DNA from: Owenia fusiformis
Lineage: Eukaryota > Annelida > Polychaeta > Sabellida > Oweniidae
NCBI GenBank assembly: GCA_903813345.2
Contig: CAIIXF020000012.1
Span: forward strand, 16,424,020-16,488,019
Direction of reading: 5' to 3'
Length of the DNA: 64,000 nucleotides
Shown: one piece after another, positions 1 through 11,339 of the stretch
Numbering within the stretch: the stretch's first letter is position 1
Layout: the number at the start of each line of letters is the position of its first letter
The notes under the pieces: model-generated
Seen by the model: the letters and a program-made list of their open reading frames with translations, nothing else
The model's database searches: none
Told to the model about the DNA's origin: nothing
Position numbers and translations under genes: made by a program

Positions 1-812
1 TATCCAATGATTCATATATACATGAAGCTTATACTATCTTCTTTATGAATATAAAGGCAATTTATCTCTAGGTTATTAAATCAAGAAAAATATTTAAAAT
101 AAATGGGATAAATTCTTACCAAGCAAGTTTTCCTCCATTATGATTTATGTGTTTTTCCAATGAACAATCTGATTGGTTGAATTAGAAATGGCGGGAAATT
201 ATAAGGAGCATGCACTTGAGCATTCGACACGGGAGCATGTATTATTCAGGCCGTCCAATAATGTCCCATAATTGGCGTATTTGTCACGCATTTGCTGGGA
301 AATTTGAAGTCACGCCAGTACGCATTTTACCTGATTATTACCAGAAGAACTGGAGAAAAACTTCAAAAAGTCTCGAAACCAAGTGGTGGGCGATAAAGCA
401 GCAAAAGACGAACGCTGAAAAAACGAGCGCATTTCGTTTGGACTTTTCACACGTATGTCACGCATTTTCCTCCAAATATTTCAAACCTAGTACCACCCCC
501 TCGTAATATTCGTTGAATATTCTCTTTCCTAGCAAACTATTTGAATATTTTAATTTTTATATGTCTTGCTGATGGTGACGCGTCTATAAAAAAATATTCT
601 CAAAACCGTATGATTTCTAGCCAAAATTATCAAAAAGCTCCCCCCAGCCCCTTGGCAAAAGCGTCCCCTTGGTAAAACCGCTCCCCTGGTAAAAGCTCAC
701 TAAGGGTCTTCTTTAGTGCACCTTTGTGAAAAATTGACAATGTTGGAAAGGAGATCACAGTTTAAGATAACATGCGACGATAAAGTGTTACATTTCTTGA
801 AAGGCAAGCAGA
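1..812. other. intergenic, no gene recognised
   Basis: AT-rich sequence with no splice-consistent exon or known domain. A 98-codon open frame at 210-506 has no recognisable motif. It contains two imperfect direct copies of a 'gtcacgcattt' motif near 274 and 457, which suggests repeat-derived rather than coding sequence. Confidence 0.4.
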
Positions 813-1172
813 TTAAGGTCAGGGTGCATGATGGGAAATTTTCTGCACTCCTCAATTGAGTCACATGTTATTTTTCAAACAAGAATCACTCCTTCCCCAC
901 ATTGTCTATATCTTCCAGTTTTGCACAAAAAGTGCTCTTATGTGCCTATAAAAGACTTGTGAGAAGGATGTTTTGATAAAGTATATAAAAAGCAAGAAAA
1001 TTCAGTGAAAAAATGCAGAAAATTCAGAAATTTCTAGGCACATACAAGTGCACTCTTTGTGCAAACCTGGAAGGTGTAGACAATGTGGAGAAGGAGTTAT
1101 TCTTGTTTGAAAAATAACATGTGACTCAATTGAGGAATGCAGAAAATTTCCCAACATGCACCCTGTCCTTAA
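813..1172. mobile_element. 360-bp foldback MITE with TTAA ends
   Basis: The left arm (about 813-955) and right arm (about 1030-1172) are near-perfect inverted repeats of roughly 140 bp separated by a short loop. Both ends are TTAA (813-816 and 1169-1172), followed inward by GG(T/A)CAGGGTGCATG. TTAA target sites are typical of piggyBac-type transposition, so this is probably a non-autonomous piggyBac-like MITE; that assignment is inferred from the ends only. It encodes nothing. Confidence 0.75.
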
Positions 1173-2105
1173 CTGACAAATAAGAAATCAAAAGACTATT
1201 GTGCAATATTAGAGAAAAATATATTCAGAGTGCACATGAAGGACATTTGTATATCTTGGATTGCTTGTAAATTGGCTCATAAAGGCTGTAACCTCTTATA
1301 TTTTGATGCTTTGCCTGGCCACGTTAATTTTTAAAAAAAATAACCTGGAGAATAGACCTGAAATTACAAGAAGGCACAGGCTTATCAAAAACTAAAAATC
1401 TGATTCATGTGCAATATGAATATATTTTTTCTGTATTATGGCACAAAAGTCTTTAGATTTCTTATTTTCCGGGTTCAACTGCTTGCCTTTGAAGCATTCT
1501 AACAGACTATAATATAAGGCATCACAATTCCAATCGTACATTAGGCTTCGACTTACCTCATACTTGTACTATGAACTCGTCTTTTCGGTTTTCGCTGTTC
1601 TTCCAGTCGTTGTTATCGTAACTGTCGGATAGGCACAAAATTTCTCGACATTTTGAAATTTCTTTACATGAGACATTACTCCTCAAAAATAAGTGTCCAG
1701 TTTTATTTTGTCACCAGGTAAAAGAAATGTTTCTTTTAAACTAAAAATAAAACAAACTTTGACCCACACTTGGCAAAGCTCAGAACGAATGTATGCTTAC
1801 GTGTCGCACAAGCAGCATGTATTTATGGGCCCGTGTACGCACGGCCAAACTCAAGTTGTTGCTACAATTAATTAGCTACATTATGATGAATTTTATCCAA
1901 TAAGAGGCATGATTACTCGGAGCCTGGTTGTACAATGACATGTACTTTTGCACACTTCGTTTATTCATCACTGGCCCATGGGGATCATTAAAAACGAAGA
2001 CACCATGTCTTAGTTTCAACATGGCCGGACTTCCAGAAAAAGAAGAATATAAAACGTCGTTGTGATGTTTCAAACGATATAAAACTATTTCTTACGCATG
2101 TATTC
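1173..2105. other. intergenic, no gene recognised
   Basis: No coding, RNA or clear repeat signal seen. Short open frames at 1693-1875 and 1876-2073 (minus) lack any recognisable domain. Confidence 0.35.
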
Positions 2106-3916
2106 ATCTTGATGTAAAAAACAAGCTATGATATTGGTTAACGCGCCAGATATGAACGTATTATTCGAAGCATACTTCGAAAATTTTGAGGCCACCATTT
2201 TGTTTGCCGATTTTGACCAATCAGAGACGTGGGTCATATCAGCTCAATACCGTACAGATTTACATTATAAGCGTAGGTCATCTTTGAACCCTGGGATTAT
2301 TCCCCTTATTGTTTTAACTAATTTGAAATCACATTCCGAAACTTGAAGCTACGCACGTAAATACGTGCCGATTATTTAGCCCGTACAAATTTTGAGGATT
2401 TAACTTAAAGCTGGGAATACTAAACCGTTTTATTTTATTCCAAGCTTTAGGTGATTAAATCATATCGTGAAAACAAAAAAATCTTATTAAATTCCAATTC
2501 CAGAAGTTCTGCCATGTTGCAACGAACACATTATCCCTTACTTTTCGGTTTCAGGAGTTCATGCGACAACAACAATTCAGCATCCACTCATATCGCCTGT
2601 TCCATTTACACGACGCCTAAGAAATCATTTGTGAGCGTATAAATATACGAGCAAACATTAAACGCACTTATGATCAAAATTAATTACCGGTCGATTGAGC
2701 ATTGAGTATCCTGTCCTAACTGACTACAATTGTGAACAGGATACTCAATCGGCCGGGCGCCGGCCGATGAATCGGGGCATATTTGTAAGTCATTACGCAT
2801 AATTAGATCACGTAATTCAATCTGGCGCTTCCAAGTTGTTTATAGCAGGGGGAAAAGGAGGTATGGATTCTGGATACCTGCTAAGGAGGATGCTGCACCC
2901 CAGAATCACTCACTAGGGTAGGCCTAGTGCTCCCACTGAAGGTCACTTAATCATCGTTAAAAACCGAACGTTTCAAACACTCACACATTCGTTGCGAAAC
3001 ATTCGGTAAATGATGCTTTTATCCACCTATCGGCAGCTAGGGGAACAAATGTGCCATTCGAACCATGAACAAGTGCTCTTTTCGAAAGTTTAGAACAAAA
3101 TTCGAAACGTTTTAGGTTAACACTCGTGTAAAACACAGAGAAGTTGACATAAAAAGAATGCTTCTTCCGGACAATTTCACCAGCAAAACACCCTGAAGAA
3201 ACCTGATTTGCACGAAAATTTTGTGTCCCCGCTGGAACGAAAGTGTTTTTTATGACACTTTCGTCCATATATGGACAATAGCTATAGCCCCACCTATCGG
3301 TAAAGGGATTAACTTTAAATGCTCCTTTTTGTGTTTTAGAGCAGATTTCGTCTTGTTTTGGGTGGACTAACGTGTCATTTACATCGAAGCTCACACAATA
3401 AAAACGTTTTTTCGAAACAGTCAGAAACAGTCAGAAAACTGACGTTTCTTAAAACGAAAGTGGTGCATATCTTTATCGTCCATATAAGGAAAACTTTCAC
3501 CTAGTGAGCAATATAGCGAAAGTGAAAGTACTCCATGCTATCCTAATGTAATTTTCTGACGCCATCTAGTGTGAGCAACCAATGAAGGCTAATTCGATAA
3601 ATTATTTGTTTCAAACAAGGGCGTTACAATACCCGGGAATTTATCGGTTCGTGCAGTACTTGTTTGTGATAGCGCCCTCTGTAGGTCACTGTGCTTATAG
3701 CCTACACAGAGGGGGAGAAACACCAGGGTTCAAAGATGACATACGCTTATAATGTAAATCTGTATTGAGATGACATCGTCGCTGATTGGTCAAAAGTCGA
3801 CAAACAAATGACGTCACCAATGGCGGTTTCAAAATTTTCGAAATACGCTTCGAATAATATTATGTTCATTTCTGGCGTGTTAACCAATATCATAGCTTCT
3901 CATTTCACATCAAGAT
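2106..3916. mobile_element. 1.8-kb foldback element with ~190-bp inverted arms
   Basis: Left arm 2106-2295 and right arm about 3722-3916 are inverted copies: both run from ATCTTGATGT through a shared GATATTGGTTAAC block to a shared GAACCCTGG block, with scattered mismatches. The interior holds a palindromic MITE fragment (2688-2790) and several short inverted motifs (for example around 2960-3010 and 3235-3280). A 137-codon minus-strand open frame (2981-3394) matches no family I know. No target duplication is obvious, so exact ends are uncertain. Confidence 0.6.
2688..2790. repeat. decayed palindromic MITE (CTCAATCGG family)
   Basis: Central palindrome: 2701-2716 pairs with 2733-2749 around a short spacer, followed by CGGCCGATGAATCGG and a degraded copy of the TIR seen at 62746-62852. 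The same palindrome opens each of the four 5' modules near 17277, 30317, 43325 and 57597. Confidence 0.55.
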
Positions 3917-4952
3917 AAAGAAAGGTGTACGGAATATGCCTATATCAATTAAAACATCCCATCGAAGTGTAGTATTTGATAACTAGCCGATGAATATTCG
4001 AACGAACGAAGGTGGTAAGCAAGAGAGGTGATTATGTCTGTCATCTTTAAACTCTGGGGCTTTCCCTCCTCTTTAGCCTACAGTAATACGGGGTAGGATA
4101 TCGGGAATTCGGTCAGTTTCTATCCGTCGATTTCGCTATGAATTGAAGCAAGTTAGTGTGACCACTTTATCCACTTAAACAATTTGATAATTGATTAAAT
4201 ATTTAAACAAAATCGATAAACACGTTATACACTTCCTATCTCCTTAGAAATTAGCATGTATTTATGGATTGTGTTTTCGAACAAGGCTCGACCCAAACCA
4301 ATAGGGAAATCCTTATGCTAATTAGTATGACGTCATATTTTCCTGGGGAATCCTAGATTTCAAAGCCTCAGTCTGTTATTGTGTCAAATGTAAACGCTCT
4401 TTTGCAGACAGAAAATTGACAGATTAGCTTTTAACTTTCAGCTTTGATGTTTAAATATTCTGTATTTCTACCGGACTTCTTGCTGAATATCATATAATGT
4501 TATAACTTGATTTGGATCATTGCCTGATTGCTCATTCTGAAATTTTGATTGTGATTCATGATTGATTGGCAAGAAAAATAATTCCTATTGATTTCCAGCG
4601 AAGTCAAAATGTTACAGCATGAGTTATAATGTCGAGTTTGCATCGTGTTAAATTCTGCTAGTGATTAGAAGTCCATGCACAAGCATACACATAAGAGACA
4701 AACACACCCAGGCTCCAGGCCGTGGATGGAAATATAAAACTATTTAAGGCACAAACTGGTATAATAGACCGATATGTAGTGTCTGCCATGTATTGAAGGT
4801 AAACCAATCTGCATTATTAATGTTTCTTCTATCAATACATGGATTGTGCAATGGAAAAGCAATGGCACAATCAAAAATGTGCATATCAATCGTGAATATC
4901 TCTCGGTTCAAAGCTTATTTCCAACAGAATCGTGTCAAAATATGTGTCTGAG
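3917..4952. other. intergenic, no gene recognised
   Basis: AT-rich DNA without coding, RNA or clear repeat structure that I can support. Confidence 0.35.
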
Positions 4953-5288
4953 CAGGGGCGGATCTGGGAACCAACAAGGGGGGGGCCAAAACTTAGGGTC
5001 TGAGAAAAAAACGTCCGCGCTTGCGCGGAAAAAAATTTTGGGCCCCTAAAACCCAAGAGTGGGCCCAAATTTTGAAATTTTGAGGCCCATTTTCTTCAAA
5101 ATTTGGCCGAAAATTAAAAAATAAGGCCTTAGAAGGCCAATTTATGACCAAAAAGGCCTACTTTTTGGGGCCTTAAGGCCTTTTATGGCTCAAAAATTTT
5201 TTTGGGCACAATTTTTTTTTTCTGGGCCCACCCAAGGGGGGGGGGGGGGCCCGGGCCCCTGGGCCCCCCCCCCCCAGATCCGCCAGTG
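4953..5288. mobile_element. 336-bp hAT-type MITE with G/C homopolymer core end
   Basis: The ends are imperfect inverted repeats: CAGGGGCGGATCTGGG on the left and the reverse complement CACTGGCGGATCTGGG on the right. Both flanks carry CTGAG (4948-4952 and 5289-5293). TIRs of the CAGGGGCGGATC type are common in hAT MITEs of invertebrates. Near the right end (about 5236-5276) is a run of G followed by a run of C, a near-perfect palindrome likely to form hairpin or quadruplex structure. The overlapping open frames on both strands are shadows of this palindrome. Confidence 0.7.
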
Positions 5289-5974
5289 CTGAGTAACAGT
5301 TATACATTATAAGATCGCAAACTCTTACCAATTATCAGCCGAATGGCTCATTTTCAACGAAATGTCCTTAAGACAACAGCCCTGGGTCGCGCCTGAGACC
5401 AAAAAATATTTCAAATAGCCCTCCCCTAATTATATTGGATAATCACATTTATGCGTGCGCGCGCAGCTCATCCACTGAACGAAACGCCACTTCCCGCTGA
5501 AATCACCGGGTATTGATCTTTCCCTTGTTTCAAAGTGAAATTTCAATGAAATCATGTAAATTGAAGTGAATTTTATACTTAATTTATGCAATATGTACAC
5601 ACACAGTCTTCAATAACTAGTTTTAGGTCAATTTTGGAAAACATTGTTCTCCAGTTTTCATCACTGAACACAGAAAGAGTGCCTTTTATAAGATTATTTC
5701 TCAATCTAGGAATATTAAATAAAGATAGCGTATGCTATCTCGATTAATAATCATTCTAGTCTTACATTGGCCATGGCATTCTCCCAGGTCTGCCAGTTCA
5801 CACACCCGATGCAGCTGTTCTACTCCAGCTAGGGTGGCAAACGGTTACCTCAACAATGATAATCGCCAAATTGATGTTTTTGTGGCAGTTACTGTTTCTA
5901 ATGACTGGTTCTGTGTACCGCAGTATTGCTATTAAGAGAATCACCATGTATAGGCATCATGCCAGCGATGCACC
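5289..5974. other. intergenic with dispersed repeat fragment
   Basis: No gene seen. The stretch 5706-5755 (AGGAATATTAAATAAAGA and following) recurs nearly identically at about 10602-10655, so part is dispersed repeat. Confidence 0.4.
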
Positions 5975-6477
5975 AGTGGTGCTAAACTTAACAGATTGTC
6001 GCCTTTGCGAGACATAATGGAGCTTTTGAATCGCTATGGAATAACAGACATGGTGTATCAAATCCTAGACCATGGTGCAAATCCATCGAAATTGACCTGG
6101 AAACGCTATATTCAGAACATAATACGGAATTGCGAATTGGATAGTTCGAGACGCGAGGTCAATACTTATAAAGAACTTATTCTCTATAAAGAAGTTATCC
6201 ACAATGTTGAACCACTGGATAACAGCCAGGAAAGATTTAGTATTCATAAAAAGAGATGTAACTTAATGATGCGACTACAATGGTAGGACAAGGCCGCTTT
6301 AGAGTTAACACAGGCGAATGGGAGGGAATACCGACGAGAGATAAATTGTTTGAAAGCTGCAATGAAGAGATTGAAACGCTTGAACACTTTGTTTTAAAAT
6401 GTCGGCTCCACAATAGGGTAACATTAAGTTCGATCTTAGATGAAATACCAAACATTAGTGCAATGTCAAATGCATGA
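5975..6477 (+). pseudogene. non-LTR retrotransposon tail (C-terminal RT-region remnant)
   Basis: Frame 2 from about 5975 reads as the region downstream of a LINE reverse transcriptase. After a frameshift near 6280-6290 it continues in frame 1 with a GRFRVNTGEW segment followed by a cysteine/histidine signature CNEEIETLEHFVLKC. This C-terminal arrangement, an arginine-rich strand then a C..HF...C knuckle, is typical of CR1/Jockey/I-group LINEs and resembles the end of the LINE at 47282-51282. No catalytic YxDD remains. It is a 5'-truncated, frameshifted fossil; the clade is not assignable. Confidence 0.6.
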
Positions 6478-7724
6478 AACTGCGAGCTCTCTTTGGGGGA
6501 GACCAGTTTATTAATGAAAGTGGACTTAAACGTATGAGCACTATAATACAGAACATGTATCTCGCCAGGATTAGAGTCAATATGTAGGAACAACATGGGA
6601 TTAGTATGGATTCATAGATATACAAACTTTCCCATGTTGGTTGTCCCCCTACTTGAGTGTGTGATTTAAAGTGTGCGTCCGACCTGGCTACGTATATAAC
6701 AGAGTTTATACTGGCGGATTAGACTAGTTCATTTTTTATATGTGTGTGAAAGCTTTCTCTTATTTGCGTTTTTTCGTTTAGTACGGTTTTGTTATAATTG
6801 CCGAGGTCATATAACCGGGATAAAATAATGATTATCGTTGACTGCGCACACACAAAACAGTTACGTCGAGTGAACAGTGTTATGAAAAACAGCAAGCTTT
6901 AGAATACAAAGCCCAGTAGTGTGATAAGCTGTACACTACCACTGCTGCATTTACATATTAGGCTCATAAAGAGTGGATAGGGAGGTTGTGTTTGTCACTT
7001 TTAAATTTTACATTTCAAAATTGCCATTTTACATGTCATAATTTCTTGGTTTCATTCGTTTAGCCGATCAAAACATTGTAAACATTGTAAAAGAATAAAT
7101 CGTCTGTTACGTATAATCAATTTTGTTCAGTTTTGATTAGTTGTCAGAATGAAGTTACGTTCATCCATGTTTCAAAACAAAAATCATATTTTCTTCACTT
7201 CAAAATACTTCAGTGAGATGAATGCTCGGAATTGTCGTTTGCAATAACTTATTGTCGTATTCGTTCTTTTATCTACTCGATAGAAGCATTTAGTCGTACA
7301 TTTGATGCCATGTCACCTTCTCGCGTACCTCTTGGGGAGCCCCACATTTGTGTCTGTACTCATGGAAGTAAATTCCCCGGTGTAGCCGAGAGCCACAAAC
7401 TTTCAACAGGTTCGAAATGGCCTATTTCTCTCATATATTTATACTCATATTTTATTAATTATCACCTACAAAGTATTGCTAATAACTATAATATGTAATT
7501 TCAATAAGGAAACTTATCTGGCTACATGTAAATTCAATATCAACCCTAGATGTTCGCTCAACACGTCCTGGCTTACCTTGTGATGACAAACTCTGGGTTT
7601 TCGCTATTTATAGTTTATCAACACATGGACGCATGCGCATTTTATAGTTTATCAGGCACTTTAACACAAGTGTGTTGTCAAAATGACAATTTTCTCTATG
7701 TCCAAAAATATACATATATCATAA
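6478..7724. other. intergenic, no gene recognised
   Basis: The first part (to about 6650) may be the 3' untranslated tail of the preceding LINE fossil. The remainder is AT-rich with no gene, RNA or repeat structure that I can support. The 88-codon open frame at 7232-7498 has no recognised motif. Confidence 0.3.
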
Positions 7725-8025
7725 GGTTTTTGCATAAAATATGTTTACCCTTAGCTGGAGTAAACGCTTGGACATGCAACATCAACCTTGGGGAAGATGT
7801 ATGTGGCTCCAAGTGTTTTCTTTATGCTATACGTGTTTTCCAGTGTAGTATATATGTCATTTCATCTTTTCCTTGTCAAAACATGTACATATTGTAAGTT
7901 TTTTTGCATAATCTTTTTCAAACAGGAGTTACCACCTGGACATGGAACATCAACCTTGGGGAAGATGTCTGCGGATCCAAGTGTTTTCTTCAGCTACGTG
8001 TTTCCCTGTGTACTATACATGTCAT
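7725..8025 (+). repeat. imperfect direct duplication (~173-bp offset)
   Basis: Two diverged copies: about 7725-7862 and 7895-8025. Both read from GTTTTTGCATAA through CATCAACCTTGGGGAAGATGT to a block ending ATATGTCAT or ATACATGTCAT. Each copy has a long open frame (WTxNINLGEDVCGSKCF), so it could derive from a duplicated exon. I recognise no family, and neither copy has clean splice sites on both sides. Confidence 0.55.
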
Positions 8026-10259
8026 AGCCGTAGGGACCGGGGGTTCAATGGGTTCGGACGAACCCCCGGTCGCGATTTCCCCCAAAAAATATTTGTGGAA
8101 AAATTGATTGCAAAAACCAGAAACTTATATTCAATTTATATGACCAGTAGATAAAAATAGTAAAGTAACACTTCTCTCCAAAAGTTTTGCAACCTTAGGC
8201 ACGGGTTGGGATTGTCTAATTTTGGGAAAACCCCGGAGCATTATGCAAAGAAGAAATATCGATAATTTCGCCCAACTTACAGGGTGTTAAAAAATGCAAC
8301 CCAAGGAAATCGCTATATCTTGAAAAATACTAGTTCAATTATATTCATATTTTCAAGAAAGAAAGGAGAGACTGTGTATGTATAGCTCCTGTAGATAGTT
8401 AGTTGTAAAACATGATGCCTCGGACACTCGCTCAAAAGACAGCTGTACTAGGAAAATACGAAAAACGCAGTTAGGGAGGACTGCAACCGCAGAAAAATAA
8501 AATAACTTCCTAACCATGGTCTATGGCTCTTCAAATTGGGCACAAATCATCTTCATTCACTGTATGGTAAATCTGTAGGGTGAAATCAAAATCACTTCAG
8601 GGACTTTACAGTCACGGAAATGCTTTCAAATCGCAGTCAAACGCCCTGGTTCAGGCAGGCTTAAGAAAGCATTTTGACCATGACTGTAAAGTCCCTGGAG
8701 TGATTTTGATAAAAGTCCACAAATTCACCACACATTGAATGAGGATAATTTGTGCCAAATCTGTAAAGTGCCAAAAAAGTGCAATCACCTATGACTGCGT
8801 TTTTCGTATTTTCCAAGTGCAATTGTCTTTTGAGCAGGTGTCAAAGGCATTGCTAACAACAAGAGCTATACACACAGACATCATGTTTTTCAACTAATTA
8901 ACAACAGGAACTATAGTCTCTCCATTGCGAAAAAATCAGTTTTCTATTCAAATGCCCGTTTATCTCGGAGATTATATTAAGTTTAGATTGTTGCTGTTTC
9001 GGTGTATTTAGTATACGCTCTATTTTCACGAATATCAAACTTTAGTCATTCTGATACTCATAGCATCTCTGTTGCATCGCAGATCCTCCAGAAGGATAGA
9101 GATGGAGAGGGCGTGGCTTACCACGATAAACTTTAGTGGATCGTGTTAATGTCATTAATTATAAATGTTTAGCAAATAAATGGATCAAGGGAGGGAATTA
9201 GGTAATGTCTCTGGTACTAAATACAAGTGTAAGCTAAAAAGGTACACACATTACACATTACGTGCAGTGGAAAGTTCTGTCAAATAAAAAAGAAAAATGC
9301 AGTCATCTTTTGCTGAGGAAAGCAAAGGCATAAGAAGGATTGTATCAAATAAGTCTAGATTTATTATTTCGAATGAGTATTTAATTGTCACAGTTAAAAA
9401 ATATAAAAGATCACGTGGTGTACCCATATGCATTGCTTCCTGATAATCACTTTTTATTTTCTAAAAATAACGGATCCACTGATAATCGTCAACGGATTAT
9501 CGAGATTTTTAAACTCCAAAGACCTAATTTCAGATGTCCTGCGGTTGAATCTAATCTACTAATTAAATATAAAGCTCATTGGTTCCCCTTGGTTTACATT
9601 AAAAAAAATGGGAAAATTTGTGGCATTATAAATGAAGTCAAGATACATTTCCATCAATATTATTATCCTCGCAGGTTATGTAAATAAAAATTCAAAATAA
9701 AGAGGAGGGAGCTAAGGTTGCCAAACTTATTTTCAATTCAAAGAAAGGACGAATAGGTTTTTCAGAAGTAGTTGTTCTTTGTTGCAAGGCATTAAAATTT
9801 AAAAGAAATGTTTAATGTTACAGAGCACAGTTGATCAATTGTTATTTTAATTTGGTCTTTTTGGAATTTCAGACTGTTTCATTCCATTCAATTTACTATT
9901 TTTCATCTGTCAATGTGCGCCATGATTAAATAAGTATTATTAATTCTCAAAAATATTTGCTATTGAATATACTAGTATTCAGTAAGTTACTGTAAGTTCA
10001 TGAGGTTATTAGGAACTCCTCTATAACAAAATGAAATAAACATCTTTTGATACGGAATCTTTTCAAAAATCAGCTAAAAGTGTGGGAATCGCATGTTTCA
10101 GAATTTGAAATATCTGTGATTGAACTCTAACTAAAGAATGAATTGTATGTATGACAAATACAGAAAATGCTTTTATGTGAGGTACACCGATGAAGGGGGA
10201 GGGTTGTGGATAACATAAAAAATCGAACCCCTGGTCACCAATTTCTGGCTACGCCACTG
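8025..10259. mobile_element. candidate 2.2-kb hAT-like element with 7-bp target duplication
   Basis: The left end TAGCCGTAGGG..CCGGGGGTTC and right end (reverse complement CAGTGGCGTAGCCAG..CAGGGGTTCGAT) are similar after a small indel. They are flanked by CATGTCA at 8018-8024 and 10260-10266. The CAGTGGCGTAGCCAG terminus is a common hAT MITE end. No transposase is visible inside. Alternatively these are ends of two separate insertions that share a flank by chance. The interior holds a foldback at 8362-8932. Confidence 0.4.
8362..8932. mobile_element. 570-bp foldback element
   Basis: The left arm (8362-8625) and right arm (8665-8932) are inverted copies at roughly 80 percent: both contain CTCAAAAGACA, AAATACGAAAAACGCAGT, and ACTTTACAGTCA blocks in mirror order. 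The left side is preceded at 8279 by TA and CAGGGTGTTAAAAAATGCAA, which resembles a Tc1/mariner terminus; no matching right terminus was found. Confidence 0.6.
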
Positions 10260-10429
10260 CATGTCAGCTCTAATAGCTTACCTATAATTATTATTTGAGT
10301 AAGAAGAGCTCTATTTTGTCTATTGTAACTTAAATTTTGATACGCGTTTAATATTTCTGTAATATATAATTATTATATTATTTCCAATCAATGGATGGAA
10401 AATAAATCTAATAATAATATACACTAAAG
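10260..10429. other. AT-rich intergenic
   Basis: No gene or repeat that I can support. Confidence 0.3.
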
Positions 10430-10800
10430 ACTTGGTCAATTATTTGGTTGTTATACATGTACCTTGTTTAAACATTGCATCCCGTTGCCAATGTTTGGAG
10501 AGAGAGCTCGAAAAGCGTTATTATTCGAGGTTTCTCACTGAGCACTATGGATAAATAATTGATGAGGGAATAAATGTTTATAAGGTTATCACTCGATAAC
10601 CCAGGAATATTAAATAAAGAAAGCGTAAGCTATCTAGATTATTAATGATTTTAGTAATTACACCGTCAAACGCATTTGCACGAATGATTTGGTCAATTAT
10701 TTGATTACAACTTGCTTAAATTTCCAGTAGCTAGTGTTTGGAGAGAAATTCGAGGTTTCTCACTAAGCACTACGGATAAATAATTAATAAGGGAAGATAA
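10430..10800 (+). repeat. two-copy tandem duplication
   Basis: Units at about 10430-10575 and 10683-10800 share TTGGTCAATTATTTG, GTTTGGAGAGA and a long GAGGTTTCTCACT(G/A)AGCACTA block in the same order. Between them, 10602-10655 repeats the segment seen at 5706-5755. Confidence 0.55.
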
Positions 10801-11339
10801 TTTATTTATTATCCCAAGAAATAAGTTCGAGGGGGATATAGAAAAGCCATCCGTCCATCCGCCCGTCCGTCCGTCCACCCATACAAGACCCATGTTTTCT
10901 CAGTACACTTTTCGAAAAAAACTTTTTTGCAATATTTCATTTTTTTTTTTTTGAAATGTAGTTTTAACAATCAGATACTATAGAATATATCCCCAAGCAC
11001 CTGTAAACGGGAATTTGAGCAGCAACAATGATTCAAGCGCAAGTTATTACACCAATAAAAAGTGTTTTTGAATCCCCATTTTATGGTACTGATCACACGT
11101 AAAAACAATGACGTATAGCATACGACTTTCTTCGTCCACCGAAAAAATGTAACCTACACTCCCCTCCATAAGTTTGGCAACCTTAGCTCTCCCATTGAAC
11201 GAACTACATGTAAAAACCTCTTTACGTTTGGATTTTTATTTACTTAACCTGCGATGAAATAACTATAATATTGATGGAAACGTTATGATTTGTGAAAACT
11301 GACAAAATCCTTCATTTTCTAGGTTCAAATTAAATTTGA
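10800..11339. repeat. dispersed repeat with CCGT/CCAT tetranucleotide
   Basis: Starts with a GTTCGAGGGGGATATAGAAA segment followed by a CCGTCCATCCGCCCGTCCGT-type tetranucleotide (about 10848-10882), an arrangement common in dispersed invertebrate repeats. No gene seen to 11339. Confidence 0.4.

Larger units (their letters stand above)
9705..11193. repeat. inverted pair of a 20-bp motif (possible TIRs)
   Basis: GCTAAGGTTGCCAAACTTAT occurs at 9711-9730 and as its exact reverse complement at 11168-11187, both bordered by GGGAG-like sequence. A third, diverged copy lies at 8179-8199. The spacing fits a 1.5-kb element, but the interior shows tandem duplication and simple repeats rather than a transposase. 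Confidence 0.35.

Noticed and set aside
2981-3394. 137-codon minus-strand frame as a gene
   Set aside because: Lies in a foldback element, contains internal inverted repeats, and has no recognisable domain or splice context.
9385-9687. 100-codon frame as a gene
   Set aside because: No domain recognised, within a candidate transposon, low-complexity AT-rich codons. Left unannotated rather than guessed.
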